The notes beneath the pieces are model-generated. The model did no database searches. It was not told the origin of the DNA and saw only the letters and a program-made list of their open reading frames with translations. From Leptospira tipperaryensis (GTDB taxonomy: Bacteria > Spirochaetota > Leptospiria > Leptospirales > Leptospiraceae): DNA of 64,000 bases. The position numbers were made by a program, and so were the translations under genes. The DNA lies in contig NZ_CP015217.1 of NCBI RefSeq assembly GCF_001729245.1, positions 3,096,001 through 3,160,000 on the forward strand, read 5' to 3'. Shown piece by piece: positions 27,265 to 35,406 of the stretch; the stretch's first letter is position 1; every line of letters starts with the position of its first letter.

Positions 27265-27522
27265 GGTGAAAAGTTTGTCGTAACAAGGGTTACTCTGATC
27301 AAGGTCGGAACTACGCAACGAAAGAGAATTTGTGAGAGTTCCCACACAACTCCATATTTTAGTTTTTTTGAATTGATTTTTGACGTCGAATGTCATACTT
27401 AAAATCCTTTTCTTGAAAATTCAAAAAGAAGAGCTTTTTTCAGAGGAAAATTATTTCCAATAAGACCAAGAGGACGCGCGTTATCTGCGTTTGTAAGACA
27501 AACGACAAAAGATCGAATCAAT

Positions 27523-28809
27523 ATGGATAAAACGAAACTAAGTAAGAACTCGAGAGTGGTAATCACGGGGATCGGAGTCATTCTTCCAAACACATTCTCG
27601 GTCGACGAATTCTGGAAAAATCTTTCTGAAGGGAATTCTCAGATCGATACGATTACGAGATTTAATACGGACGATATGCCCGTCAAAGTCGCCGCAGAGA
27701 TGAAAGACTTTGACTGGAAAAAATTTCTCCCCGACTTAAACGAGAAACACGCAAAAAATTACAATCGGGAAACCTTCGCTCTTATGTCAGCGATGGAAGA
27801 AGCAAGAAAAGACGCGAAACTGGAAAAGGATTCCGTTGATCCGTCAAAGGTGGGCTTTATCGATTCTTCCTCGCGAGCGTCTTTGGCTTGGTGGGAACAC
27901 GCCTGGAAACTCTATCACGAAGAAAAAAATCAGAGCGTCTTCGATCGTTATTCTGTTCTCACTTCGATGGCTTCCAATCCTACCAATCTCACCGCAATCT
28001 ATGCAAACATCCAAGGATTTGTAACCACCATCACCGCGGCCTGCGTCGGCGGACATCACGCAATCAGCCTTTGTTATCAAGCGATTCGAAAAGGAAGAGC
28101 CGAAGTGATGTATGCGGGAGGACACGAATTTCCTCTGATCAAACCTCTGATGATGATGTATTCGGATCCGGCGAGTTCGGTGATGTCTTCCGAGGAAAAA
28201 CATCCTAAGTCAGCAATCAAACCCTATGATAGAAACAGAGACGGATTTATCTTAGGAGAAGGCGCCGCGGTTCTTTGTATGGAAAGAATGGATCACGCAA
28301 TCGCCCGAGGAGCTAGAATCTACGCCGAGGTTTTAGGAACCTTTAGTTACAACGAAGCGGACCACGCGATGAGAATGGATCTAACCGGGAAAAAAGCTGC
28401 GAGCGGTCTGAGTCGTCTTTTAAAGATCAGCGGAATACACCTCGGAGATATCGACTACTTCTGCGGACACGGGACGGCAACGATTAACAACGATATGGCG
28501 GAAAGCAGAGCGATCAAAGTTTTATACAACGGTCTCGCAAAAAACAAATGGGCGCCTCTCGGTTCCATCAAACCGATCTTCGGACATACGTTCGGAGCCG
28601 CGGGAATCATCAACGTCGCCGCGACGGCCTTGATGTTGGAAAAACAAATCATCTGTCCCACGATCAATCTCAAGGACGTGGATCCGGAATGCGATCACGA
28701 TCACGTAGCCGAAGGAGCCAGAAAGGTCCGTCTGAGAAACGCGATCTCGATGGCCTTTGCGATCGGAAGCCAATCTTCTTTTGTGAGCCTTACGGCTCCG
28801 GACCTTTAG
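27523..28809 (+). CDS. Beta-ketoacyl-ACP synthase II-like enzyme
   Basis: Condensing enzyme of the FabF type (428 residues). The nucleophile is C174 in TAACVGGHHAI and the two catalytic histidines are in CGHGTATINND and PIFGHTFGAAG. The typical DTACATG around the Cys is replaced by ITAACVGG, and the first 60 residues hold a short insertion, so it may not be the housekeeping FabF. It is followed 9 bases later by a SiaB-like gene, which suggests a specialised role. Nearby genes (SDR, thioesterase, CoA-transferase, KASIII) belong to acyl-chain metabolism. Confidence 0.85.
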   Translation: MDKTKLSKNSRVVITGIGVILPNTFSVDEFWKNLSEGNSQIDTITRFNTDDMPVKVAAEMKDFDWKKFLPDLNEKHAKNYNRETFALMSAMEEARKDAKLEKDSVDPSKVGFIDSSSRASLAWWEHAWKLYHEEKNQSVFDRYSVLTSMASNPTNLTAIYANIQGFVTTITAACVGGHHAISLCYQAIRKGRAEVMYAGGHEFPLIKPLMMMYSDPASSVMSSEEKHPKSAIKPYDRNRDGFILGEGAAVLCMERMDHAIARGARIYAEVLGTFSYNEADHAMRMDLTGKKAASGLSRLLKISGIHLGDIDYFCGHGTATINNDMAESRAIKVLYNGLAKNKWAPLGSIKPIFGHTFGAAGIINVAATALMLEKQIICPTINLKDVDPECDHDHVAEGARKVRLRNAISMAFAIGSQSSFVSLTAPDL

Positions 28810-28818
28810 GATCACAAA

Positions 28819-29346
28819 ATGAAATCCGGCGGACTTCACAAACAATACGATCATTCCAAAAAGATGAAATCGGTTCTTTACTACCAAGGCGCGGTGACCC
28901 ACGATATTTTAGGAAGTCTCACTGAAATTCTCAAGGATAGAATCGCGAACGAAAAAAGGAAGAATAAGATTCTGAATGTGTTCGTCGAGATGGCTCAGAA
29001 CGTCAGTCACTATTCTTCCGAACGGGAAAAGGAATACGGAATCGGTCTTATCTTAGTAAAAGAAAAAGGTCATATTCTCAAACTCTCCACCGCAAACTTT
29101 TTGACCGCCGAAACCGCAGCTCCTCTTCAAGAAAGATTGGAACATTTTCTTTCTCTTACGGGAGAAGAAGTAAAAGAACTCTATCAGGAAAGGATCAAGG
29201 GAGAAAGACCGGAAGACAGCAAGGGAGCCGGTTTAGGATTTTTAGAAATATTAAAAAAATCTGATTTTCCGTTTCGTTCTTCTTTCGAAGCGACTCCGAA
29301 CGGAGAAGTGTTTTTTACTCTTACCGTTTTCTTTCGCTTGGGGTGA
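28819..29346 (+). CDS. SiaB-like protein kinase (first copy)
   Basis: 175 residues, a GHKL-type ATPase fold of the SiaB family (DUF6272 type). The blocks E-x-A-Q-N-x2-H-Y-S-x-E-R (about 55-66) and ERPEDSKGAGLG (about 132-143) match the copy at 40799-41353 and define the family. In Pseudomonas, SiaB phosphorylates SiaC on a threonine. No SiaC gene lies nearby here, so the substrate may be the SiaC encoded at 41356 or another protein. AGGA precedes the ATG by 7 bases. It ends 26 bases into the convergent PP2C gene. Confidence 0.8.
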   Translation: MKSGGLHKQYDHSKKMKSVLYYQGAVTHDILGSLTEILKDRIANEKRKNKILNVFVEMAQNVSHYSSEREKEYGIGLILVKEKGHILKLSTANFLTAETAAPLQERLEHFLSLTGEEVKELYQERIKGERPEDSKGAGLGFLEILKKSDFPFRSSFEATPNGEVFFTLTVFFRLG

Positions 29347-30139
29347 GTTTCCAAGGTTCCGCGTGCGAGAGGGCCATTTCCTTTACCTCGATTACGATTA
29401 CGGAAGTATTGTCCTTAGTCATTCTTAGATTGGCTTCTTCCGCGAGGTGAGAACAGGCCTCTTTTACGTTAGACGTGTTTCTAAGAATCTCTTCTAAATC
29501 GTCGATTTTGATCACGTCCGTAAGCCCGTCCGTACAAAGAAGAATACGATCTCCTTCACTTAAAGAATTTGTAATATCAAAAAGATCCATCTGAAGATCG
29601 GTCGTTCCCCCGCCGATACAACTCGTGATATAACTTCTTGAATTTTGATTCCCTCGAACCGAATCGGAAAAGGAATGATCCACGGTGATCTTATGAACGC
29701 CCTGAGAGGAAAAGTGATAGGCCCTGCTGTCGCCCATATTAAAAACAAGAACCTTTCTTCTTCCAAAAAGCGCACCCACGAGAGTGGTTCCCATTCCCAG
29801 CTTACCCGTCTGTAACGCGTGTTCGTTGATTTCGTTGTTGATCTTCCGAAATAGATTCTGCCAACCCGCCCTCGGCAATTCTTCCAGAGGTTGAATGGCT
29901 CTCTCCATCCACGCGAGTTTTTCCAACGTTAGACGGCTTGCAACTTCTCCGGAAGTATGTCCGCCCATTCCATCGGCGAGCGCAAGAATCAAAGGAGAAT
30001 GGGAAGAATCACGGATGCCCGTGGAAGCAAAGGAACCCGAAACCGTCCCGGCGACGATCTCTCCGGAAACATACATCGAATCCTCGTTATGCGAACGAAA
30101 ATTCCCTTTTTCCGTAATTCCGAAATATTGAATAATCAT
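29321..30139 (-). CDS. PP2C-family serine/threonine phosphatase
   Basis: Metal-dependent phosphatase of 272 residues. The motif set is complete: RSHNEDS, ALADGMGGH, GTT, NMGDSRAY, LLCTDGLTD and KDNTSVIV, with the Asp residues that bind Mn/Mg. Its 3' end overlaps the SiaB-like gene by 26 bases on the other strand, so the two cannot be in one operon but sit as a kinase/phosphatase pair. A partner-switching function is inferred, not shown. Confidence 0.9.
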   Translation of the reverse strand: MIIQYFGITEKGNFRSHNEDSMYVSGEIVAGTVSGSFASTGIRDSSHSPLILALADGMGGHTSGEVASRLTLEKLAWMERAIQPLEELPRAGWQNLFRKINNEINEHALQTGKLGMGTTLVGALFGRRKVLVFNMGDSRAYHFSSQGVHKITVDHSFSDSVRGNQNSRSYITSCIGGGTTDLQMDLFDITNSLSEGDRILLCTDGLTDVIKIDDLEEILRNTSNVKEACSHLAEEANLRMTKDNTSVIVIEVKEMALSHAEPWKLTPSERKR

Positions 30140-30308
30140 GAAGAAGAAATTACGGAATTTCGAAGGAATTTCCGTTAAACTATTATAAAAATGTGTCAGC
30201 GAAGGTATTCAAGAACAAATCTTTGCGAGGTCAGTTTTTTCAAAATATTGAGACGGAGAATTTCGGATATCGCAATCGTTTCCTTTTGTTTCGTTTAGAA
30301 AAGAAAAC

Positions 30309-31067
30309 TTATTTCGCAGAATAGCCACCGTCCACGGGAATCGCGGTTCCAGTGATAAACGACGCGTCATTGCTGCAAAGCCAGACCGCCACTTTGGCGA
30401 CCTCCTCGGGAGTTGCGATACGATGAAGCGGGTGGAGTTTCACGAGTTGTTTTTCGGCTTCGACTGGATCCGGTGCGAGATGAAAGAGCTCTTCCAAAAT
30501 TTCTGTCTTCACGGCGCCCGGACAAATCGCGTTGACACGAATATTCTTCTTTGCGTATTCCAAGGCGGCGCTTTTGGTCAGTCCGATGATTCCGTGTTTC
30601 GCGGCGGAATACGGATTGATTCCGACGACTCCGTTGATCCCCGAGATCGAAGAAACGTTCACAACCGCTCCGCCTCCGGCCTTTAGTATTTCCGGAATCT
30701 GATATTTCATGGAAAGCCAGGCTCCTTTGAGATTTACGTTTACAACTTTGTCCCAAACGTCTTCCGGATATTCGTGCAAAAGATGATTCTCGCCCATGAT
30801 TCCCGCGTTGTTAATTCCAAAATCCAGCCGACCGAATTTTTTCACCCCGGCGTCCACGGCTTTTTTTACTTGTTCTCCGGAAGTAACGTCGCAGGCGACA
30901 AAGAGAACGTCTCCTCCTTTCGATCCGATATCCGATTCTACTTTTTTTCCTTCTTCGGGTCGTCTTCCGCAAAAAACTACTTTGACTCCTCTGGCTACGA
31001 ATTCTTGAACTATCGCCTTTCCGATTCCTGTGCTTCCGCCGGTCACCATAGCGACTTTGTCTTTCAT
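30309..31067 (-). CDS. SDR-family oxidoreductase (3-ketoacyl-ACP reductase-like)
   Basis: NAD(P)-dependent short-chain dehydrogenase of 252 residues. Cofactor site TGGSTGIG (about 8-15), NNAG, catalytic Ser in VSSISG, and YxxxK as Y-S-A-A-K. The end (GTAIPVDGGYSAK) is normal for the family. I chose the ATG at 31067 because TTGGAGAA lies just upstream; an in-frame TTG four codons earlier would place the site inside the gene. Substrate not defined: ketoacyl reduction fits the neighbours, but secondary alcohols are possible. Confidence 0.88.
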   Translation of the reverse strand: MKDKVAMVTGGSTGIGKAIVQEFVARGVKVVFCGRRPEEGKKVESDIGSKGGDVLFVACDVTSGEQVKKAVDAGVKKFGRLDFGINNAGIMGENHLLHEYPEDVWDKVVNVNLKGAWLSMKYQIPEILKAGGGAVVNVSSISGINGVVGINPYSAAKHGIIGLTKSAALEYAKKNIRVNAICPGAVKTEILEELFHLAPDPVEAEKQLVKLHPLHRIATPEEVAKVAVWLCSNDASFITGTAIPVDGGYSAK

Positions 31068-31097
31068 AGAATTCTCCAAAAATAGAATATTAAGAAA

Positions 31098-31970
31098 TTA
31101 AGATATCTTTCTCGTTTTCCCGTTTCTCACTCGAACGAGATATTTTTTTAGATGTCCGTTGATCACTTCCAAATCGGTTAACTCTCGTTCAACGGAAGTA
31201 ACCTTTAAATCCTCTATCAAAATAAAAAGATATCTAAGTTCTTCCAGATGGACTTTTGCCTTGAGAATATTTTTTATCTTTTGCGAAAGAATTCGGCTTC
31301 CCCATGCTCCCGCAATCGAAACGGGTAAAAGAGTCGCGACCGAACGAAGGTGTTCCAAAAGTTGAGCGTGGTCTTTTGCGCGAGATCCTTCCAATTGATT
31401 TCCGAGTTTATATACTTTTAAAATGAGATTGTGGGCGAGTCTCCAAACTTCCAACTTATCCAAGGTTCTGACTTGAGTTGTCGATCCCGCGGAAACGATA
31501 CCTTCCGCAGCGCCGACCGGTGGAGAAGGATAAGAAGGAACTTTACCTTCCGTAAATTTTTTTCTAAACCCTTCCGGAATCGGAACCACCTTTCGGATCG
31601 AATAGTCGAAAAATAAAACCCGAATTTTGACAAGAGAAACCTTTTCGCGTCTTTGATCCTTAGAAAGACGAAAGTAAAGATCGAAGGATTTTTCTCCCAT
31701 GTTTTCTAAAACGACGTCGATCTTTACCTGATCGTTATAGAGCAATTCACCCTGATACAAAATTCCCGCGTTCGCAAAGATGATACTCTTTCCGTAGATA
31801 TTGGTCACGGAGAAACCGAGATATTGAAAAAACTGAAGATGCGCTTCCATCACCAGATCCAAGATCGAAGCAAAGGAAACGTGTATGTCCAACGCAAGAT
31901 CGGTTTTACGAATCGCCAACTCCGTTGAGAAGTGATAGGTTTCCGGAAATTCAATCTGTATATCGGTCAT
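31098..31970 (-). CDS. Hotdog thioesterase fused to an S23/IVS-type four-helix bundle
   Basis: 290 residues. The first 140 look like a 4-hydroxybenzoyl-CoA-type hotdog thioesterase (helix near FASILDLVMEAHLQFFQYLGF, then four strands). After a Pro-rich linker (about 150-170), residues 171-285 match the four-helix bundle proteins encoded in the 23S rRNA intervening sequences of Leptospira (LDKLEVWRLAHNLILKVYKL ... start, HAQLLEHLRSVATLLPVSIAGAWGSRI). I do not know of this domain pair. Located 30 bases upstream of the SDR gene and on the same strand, so probably co-expressed with it. Confidence 0.72.
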   Translation of the reverse strand: MTDIQIEFPETYHFSTELAIRKTDLALDIHVSFASILDLVMEAHLQFFQYLGFSVTNIYGKSIIFANAGILYQGELLYNDQVKIDVVLENMGEKSFDLYFRLSKDQRREKVSLVKIRVLFFDYSIRKVVPIPEGFRKKFTEGKVPSYPSPPVGAAEGIVSAGSTTQVRTLDKLEVWRLAHNLILKVYKLGNQLEGSRAKDHAQLLEHLRSVATLLPVSIAGAWGSRILSQKIKNILKAKVHLEELRYLFILIEDLKVTSVERELTDLEVINGHLKKYLVRVRNGKTRKIS

Positions 31971-32576
31971 AAGAATATTCTATTCATCTGAAGTTCAATC
32001 GGGACATAATGGCAAGTATAACAATAAGATTCTTATTCTTTTTAATGTAAAGAATGGATATCCCTCGAGCCACATAAAAATCCTTGTGCGGCTCTCGAGA
32101 AAAAAAAGATCTTCCTATTCACAGTTTCGGTTTTTGAGCGCCCCGTCTTGAATCGAAACTCAACTTTGATCCTTAGAAAGACGTCGCCCTTTTTCAAATT
32201 CGAGAAGAGAAATGATCGGTTCGATTTTTGATAGGCTCCTAAAATCATTTTTCTTGTCTGAAATCAATTTCAAGTCGCGAATTCTAAATCGAGGGGATTT
32301 TTATAATCAAGCGTCGTTTTTGAATTCTCAATCAAAAAGTTCTTGCTAGAGAGCCTTCTCCAAAGAAGATCTTTCCACCATTGAGACATGCCAAAATCTA
32401 CTCGGTGTTTGTTAAAAATGAATCGAACGAAAAAATTTAGGATTTAGAAAAACGCGAATTTTTCTGTAATGAACCCTCTCTTTTTCTCGTATCGCTTTGA
32501 GAAGTAGAGAGACGTTTTCCAAACTCGGAAAACGACAAAGTCCAAAGCTATTACTTGTCCGGGAAACAGAGAATCA
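31971..32576. other. Long intergenic stretch without a confident gene
   Basis: Divergent space between the thioesterase fusion and the CoA-transferase gene, likely holding both promoters. A short minus frame at 32270-32389 (39 codons, starting MSQWWKDLLWRR) has no ribosome-binding site and no family, so I do not call it. A CTCGAG-containing imperfect hairpin at about 32063-32100 is not followed by a T tract on either strand. Confidence 0.5.
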
Positions 32577-34364
32577 TTGGAAACAAATAAGAAGATCTAT
32601 TCAAGTCCAGATGAAATGATCCGAGAGCTTGTTAAGCCGGGGATGTCTCTTCATCTTTCAGCGACGATGTCCAGACCCAATGCACTTATCTATGCTCTTG
32701 CACGTTCCTTCCAGTATACAAATCCGGAATTTACAATCAGCATGGCGGGAATTCATTCGAGCGCTCACGCACTTACAATTTCTAAGATCGTAAAAAAAAT
32801 GATCACCGGTTTTGCCGGAGACAATTATCCGAAACCTTCTCCAAATTCTCTCTACTCGAATCTTTTGGACGGAACTCCGTTCGAACTCGAACTCTGGTCT
32901 CTTTTGAGTCTCGTGCAAAGACTGATGGCGGGTGCGATGCGTCTTCCCGGATTTATTACGAACTCGCTCTTGGGAAGCGATATGATTTTGGACAAGTTAG
33001 GCAAAACCGCGTTCCTCTTTCCCGATCCTCAAAACGTTTCTAAAAATCAAAGTGGGCCTAACCCTCCAGATTACAGAGGTAAAAAAGGCGTGGACTTAGC
33101 CTACATTCTTCCCTTAAATCCGGACTATACTCTCTTGCACGCGGTGATCGGAGACGAGGAAGGAAATCTTGTTCTTTGTCCTCCGAGCGGCGAAGGTTAT
33201 TGGGGAGCGCTCTCCGCAAAACAAGGAGTCATCGCAACGGTCGAAAGAATCGTTCCAAAAGGATCGATTCCTCCCGAACTCGTTACCATTCCCGGTAACA
33301 GAGTTGTCGCCTTATCGGTCGCGGAATACGGAGCGCATCCTCAGTCTCTTCGTGTATTCAATCTTCCGGGAATTTCGGTCTTCGAAGGTCTTTCGACTTA
33401 TCTCGACGATTACGAATTTCAAATCGAAGCCAACGAAGCGGCTAACGTTCCATCGAAAGCCGAAAAATGGTACGCGGATTTTGTAAATCTTCCCGGGGGA
33501 CACGCGGAATATTTGGATCGTTTAGGAAATACTCGTCTTAGAAGATTGAAACAGATTCCTGAAGAAAACAAAGCTCTGAAACTGGAAGACCCTACTACGG
33601 TCAACGACTCGGAGCAGATGATCATCCTCGCCGCGAGGGCGATTCAAGAATACGTAAAGACAAAAGGATACAAAACGATTCTTGCGGGAATCGGAGCCGC
33701 GCATATCTCCGCTTGGACAGCGGCTCACTTTTTGGAAAAGGAAGGAATTCAAGTTCAGGTCATTACGGAACTCGGATTCTATTCTATGAAACCTCATACG
33801 GGAGACGTTTTTTTATTCAGTCAATTGCACACGAAAGACTGCACGATGCTCTCGGATATCACGAGTATTTTAGGAACGGTAGTTCCGGATCACTGTCTCG
33901 GAGTTTTGGGCGCGGCGGAAGTGGATTGGTTCGGGAACATCAATTCTACAAGAACATCCAAGGGAAAGTTTCTCGTAGGCTCCGGAGGAGCCAACGATAT
34001 CGCGGCGAGTACGGATTGTATCGTGGTTGCAAAAGCGAATCGGGGAAGATTCGTAAAAAAAGTAAACTACATTACTTCAGTGGGAGATCGTGTGATGGAA
34101 GCCATCTGTCAATTCGGTAGATTCCAGAGGGAACCGAACTCCAATCACATTTTCGAATTCACACATTGGATCGCACCTCCTTCGGACGAGGAAATGGAAG
34201 CGGAAGAAGCGGTTCTCCGTTATACTTCGTGGCTTCCCCCTGACGAAGGAATTCCGCTAAAGGAAGAAAAACCGGTGACAGCGGAAGAGCTTACCGTTTT
34301 AAGAGAATTGGACCCGGAAAAGATTTACATAGAACAATTTATGGTATATACAAGACTTCCATAA
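32577..34364 (+). CDS. Acetyl-CoA hydrolase/CoA-transferase family protein
   Basis: 595 residues of the acetyl-CoA hydrolase/succinyl-CoA:acetate CoA-transferase family. N-terminal SPDEMIRELVKPGMSLH and a C-terminal half with GAAEVDWFGNIN and VGSGGANDIAASTDCIVVAK fit this family. It is longer than usual, with an insertion around 150-180. Start is a TTG at 32577 with a weak site; the next ATG (32616) is possible. It is followed 33 bases later by a KASIII-like gene, so both may act on the same acyl-CoA pool. Confidence 0.78.
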   Translation: METNKKIYSSPDEMIRELVKPGMSLHLSATMSRPNALIYALARSFQYTNPEFTISMAGIHSSAHALTISKIVKKMITGFAGDNYPKPSPNSLYSNLLDGTPFELELWSLLSLVQRLMAGAMRLPGFITNSLLGSDMILDKLGKTAFLFPDPQNVSKNQSGPNPPDYRGKKGVDLAYILPLNPDYTLLHAVIGDEEGNLVLCPPSGEGYWGALSAKQGVIATVERIVPKGSIPPELVTIPGNRVVALSVAEYGAHPQSLRVFNLPGISVFEGLSTYLDDYEFQIEANEAANVPSKAEKWYADFVNLPGGHAEYLDRLGNTRLRRLKQIPEENKALKLEDPTTVNDSEQMIILAARAIQEYVKTKGYKTILAGIGAAHISAWTAAHFLEKEGIQVQVITELGFYSMKPHTGDVFLFSQLHTKDCTMLSDITSILGTVVPDHCLGVLGAAEVDWFGNINSTRTSKGKFLVGSGGANDIAASTDCIVVAKANRGRFVKKVNYITSVGDRVMEAICQFGRFQREPNSNHIFEFTHWIAPPSDEEMEAEEAVLRYTSWLPPDEGIPLKEEKPVTAEELTVLRELDPEKIYIEQFMVYTRLP

Positions 34365-34397
34365 TAAAATAAAATTCGAATTTACTTGGGGAAAAAA

Positions 34398-35372
34398 ATG
34401 GGCGGAAAAAATTTAACAAGCAATGGAGTGAGAATCACGGGTTTCGGTCATTATTTTCCAGAAACCATCGTGACCAACGAAGAAATCCGTTCTCGTTTGA
34501 AATTTCCGGAAATGCACCCCGCAGAAAAAGCAGTTATCGGAAATATCGGAGTCAACGAAAGAAGAAGAGCCAACGAAAAAGAGACCGCGATGTATATGGC
34601 CGCAAAAGTAGCGGAGATGGCTCTCAAGGACGCTGGCAAAAAACCGGAGGACGTGGATCTTTATATTCTCGCAAACTGGACCGATCGTTATTATCTTCCC
34701 GATCTCGCACCGCAAGCGTCGAAACTATCGGGCACAAAAAATGCGTTCGCCTTTGACGTAAGCACGGCCTGCACGGGATTTGTTCACGGAGTTCAAACCG
34801 CTTCCGCATTCTTAAGCTCAGGCAAATTTAAGAATGCGTTAGTCATCGGAAGCGAACGATTTTCAGTTCGAACACGCATGGGAGGTTACGGAGAATTCAC
34901 CGCGGGAGACGCGGCGGCCGGAGTCTTCTTGGAATTTACGGGAGATAAGAATTTTGGAATCATAGATTCTTTCTTACAAGACGACGGAGATCTTTCCGGA
35001 ATCATCGTAACCGGACCACCTCCTCAGAGTTATGTGAAAAGTTATCCGGAACTTGTCACCAACGCGGCGGATCTCACTCTCAAGTCCATGGATCAACTCC
35101 TGGAAAAAAACGGACTTACGATAGACGACATCGACTGGGTGGTCCCTCATCCGGGAACCGACGTAGTAGTACAGGACGTTCTCAAAAGAACCAAATTTCC
35201 GAGAGAAAAAATTCTTATGAATTTTGAAAAGGTGGGAAATACTTCCGCCGCTTCGATCCCGATAGTTCTATCAGAATTTTATTATAAAGGAAAATTCAAA
35301 AAAGGAGATGTGTTCCTCACTCCGGCCGTAGGCGGAGGATTTTATTGGGGAGGACTCCTATTTCGTCTCTAA
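34398..35372 (+). CDS. 3-oxoacyl-ACP synthase III-like enzyme
   Basis: FabH-type condensing enzyme of 324 residues. Catalytic C125 in STACTGF, His in VPHPGTD and Asn in NFEKVGNTSAAS make the Cys-His-Asn triad. The ATG at 34398 is preceded by GGGGA five bases away; the TTG four codons earlier is not needed. In this place the enzyme lies directly before the large kinase/phosphatase gene (34 bases), which suggests that it starts or joins acyl chains whose production is regulated by that signalling system. Could also be a head-to-head synthase (OleA-like); I cannot tell. Confidence 0.83.
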   Translation: MGGKNLTSNGVRITGFGHYFPETIVTNEEIRSRLKFPEMHPAEKAVIGNIGVNERRRANEKETAMYMAAKVAEMALKDAGKKPEDVDLYILANWTDRYYLPDLAPQASKLSGTKNAFAFDVSTACTGFVHGVQTASAFLSSGKFKNALVIGSERFSVRTRMGGYGEFTAGDAAAGVFLEFTGDKNFGIIDSFLQDDGDLSGIIVTGPPPQSYVKSYPELVTNAADLTLKSMDQLLEKNGLTIDDIDWVVPHPGTDVVVQDVLKRTKFPREKILMNFEKVGNTSAASIPIVLSEFYYKGKFKKGDVFLTPAVGGGFYWGGLLFRL

Positions 35373-35406
35373 AGAAAGAGAGAAAAAAACAGGAAATAAA
35401 ACAGAT

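Noticed and set aside
32270..32389. A 39-codon minus frame starting MSQWWKDLLW
   Set aside because: No ribosome-binding site, no family, and no terminator; too little support.
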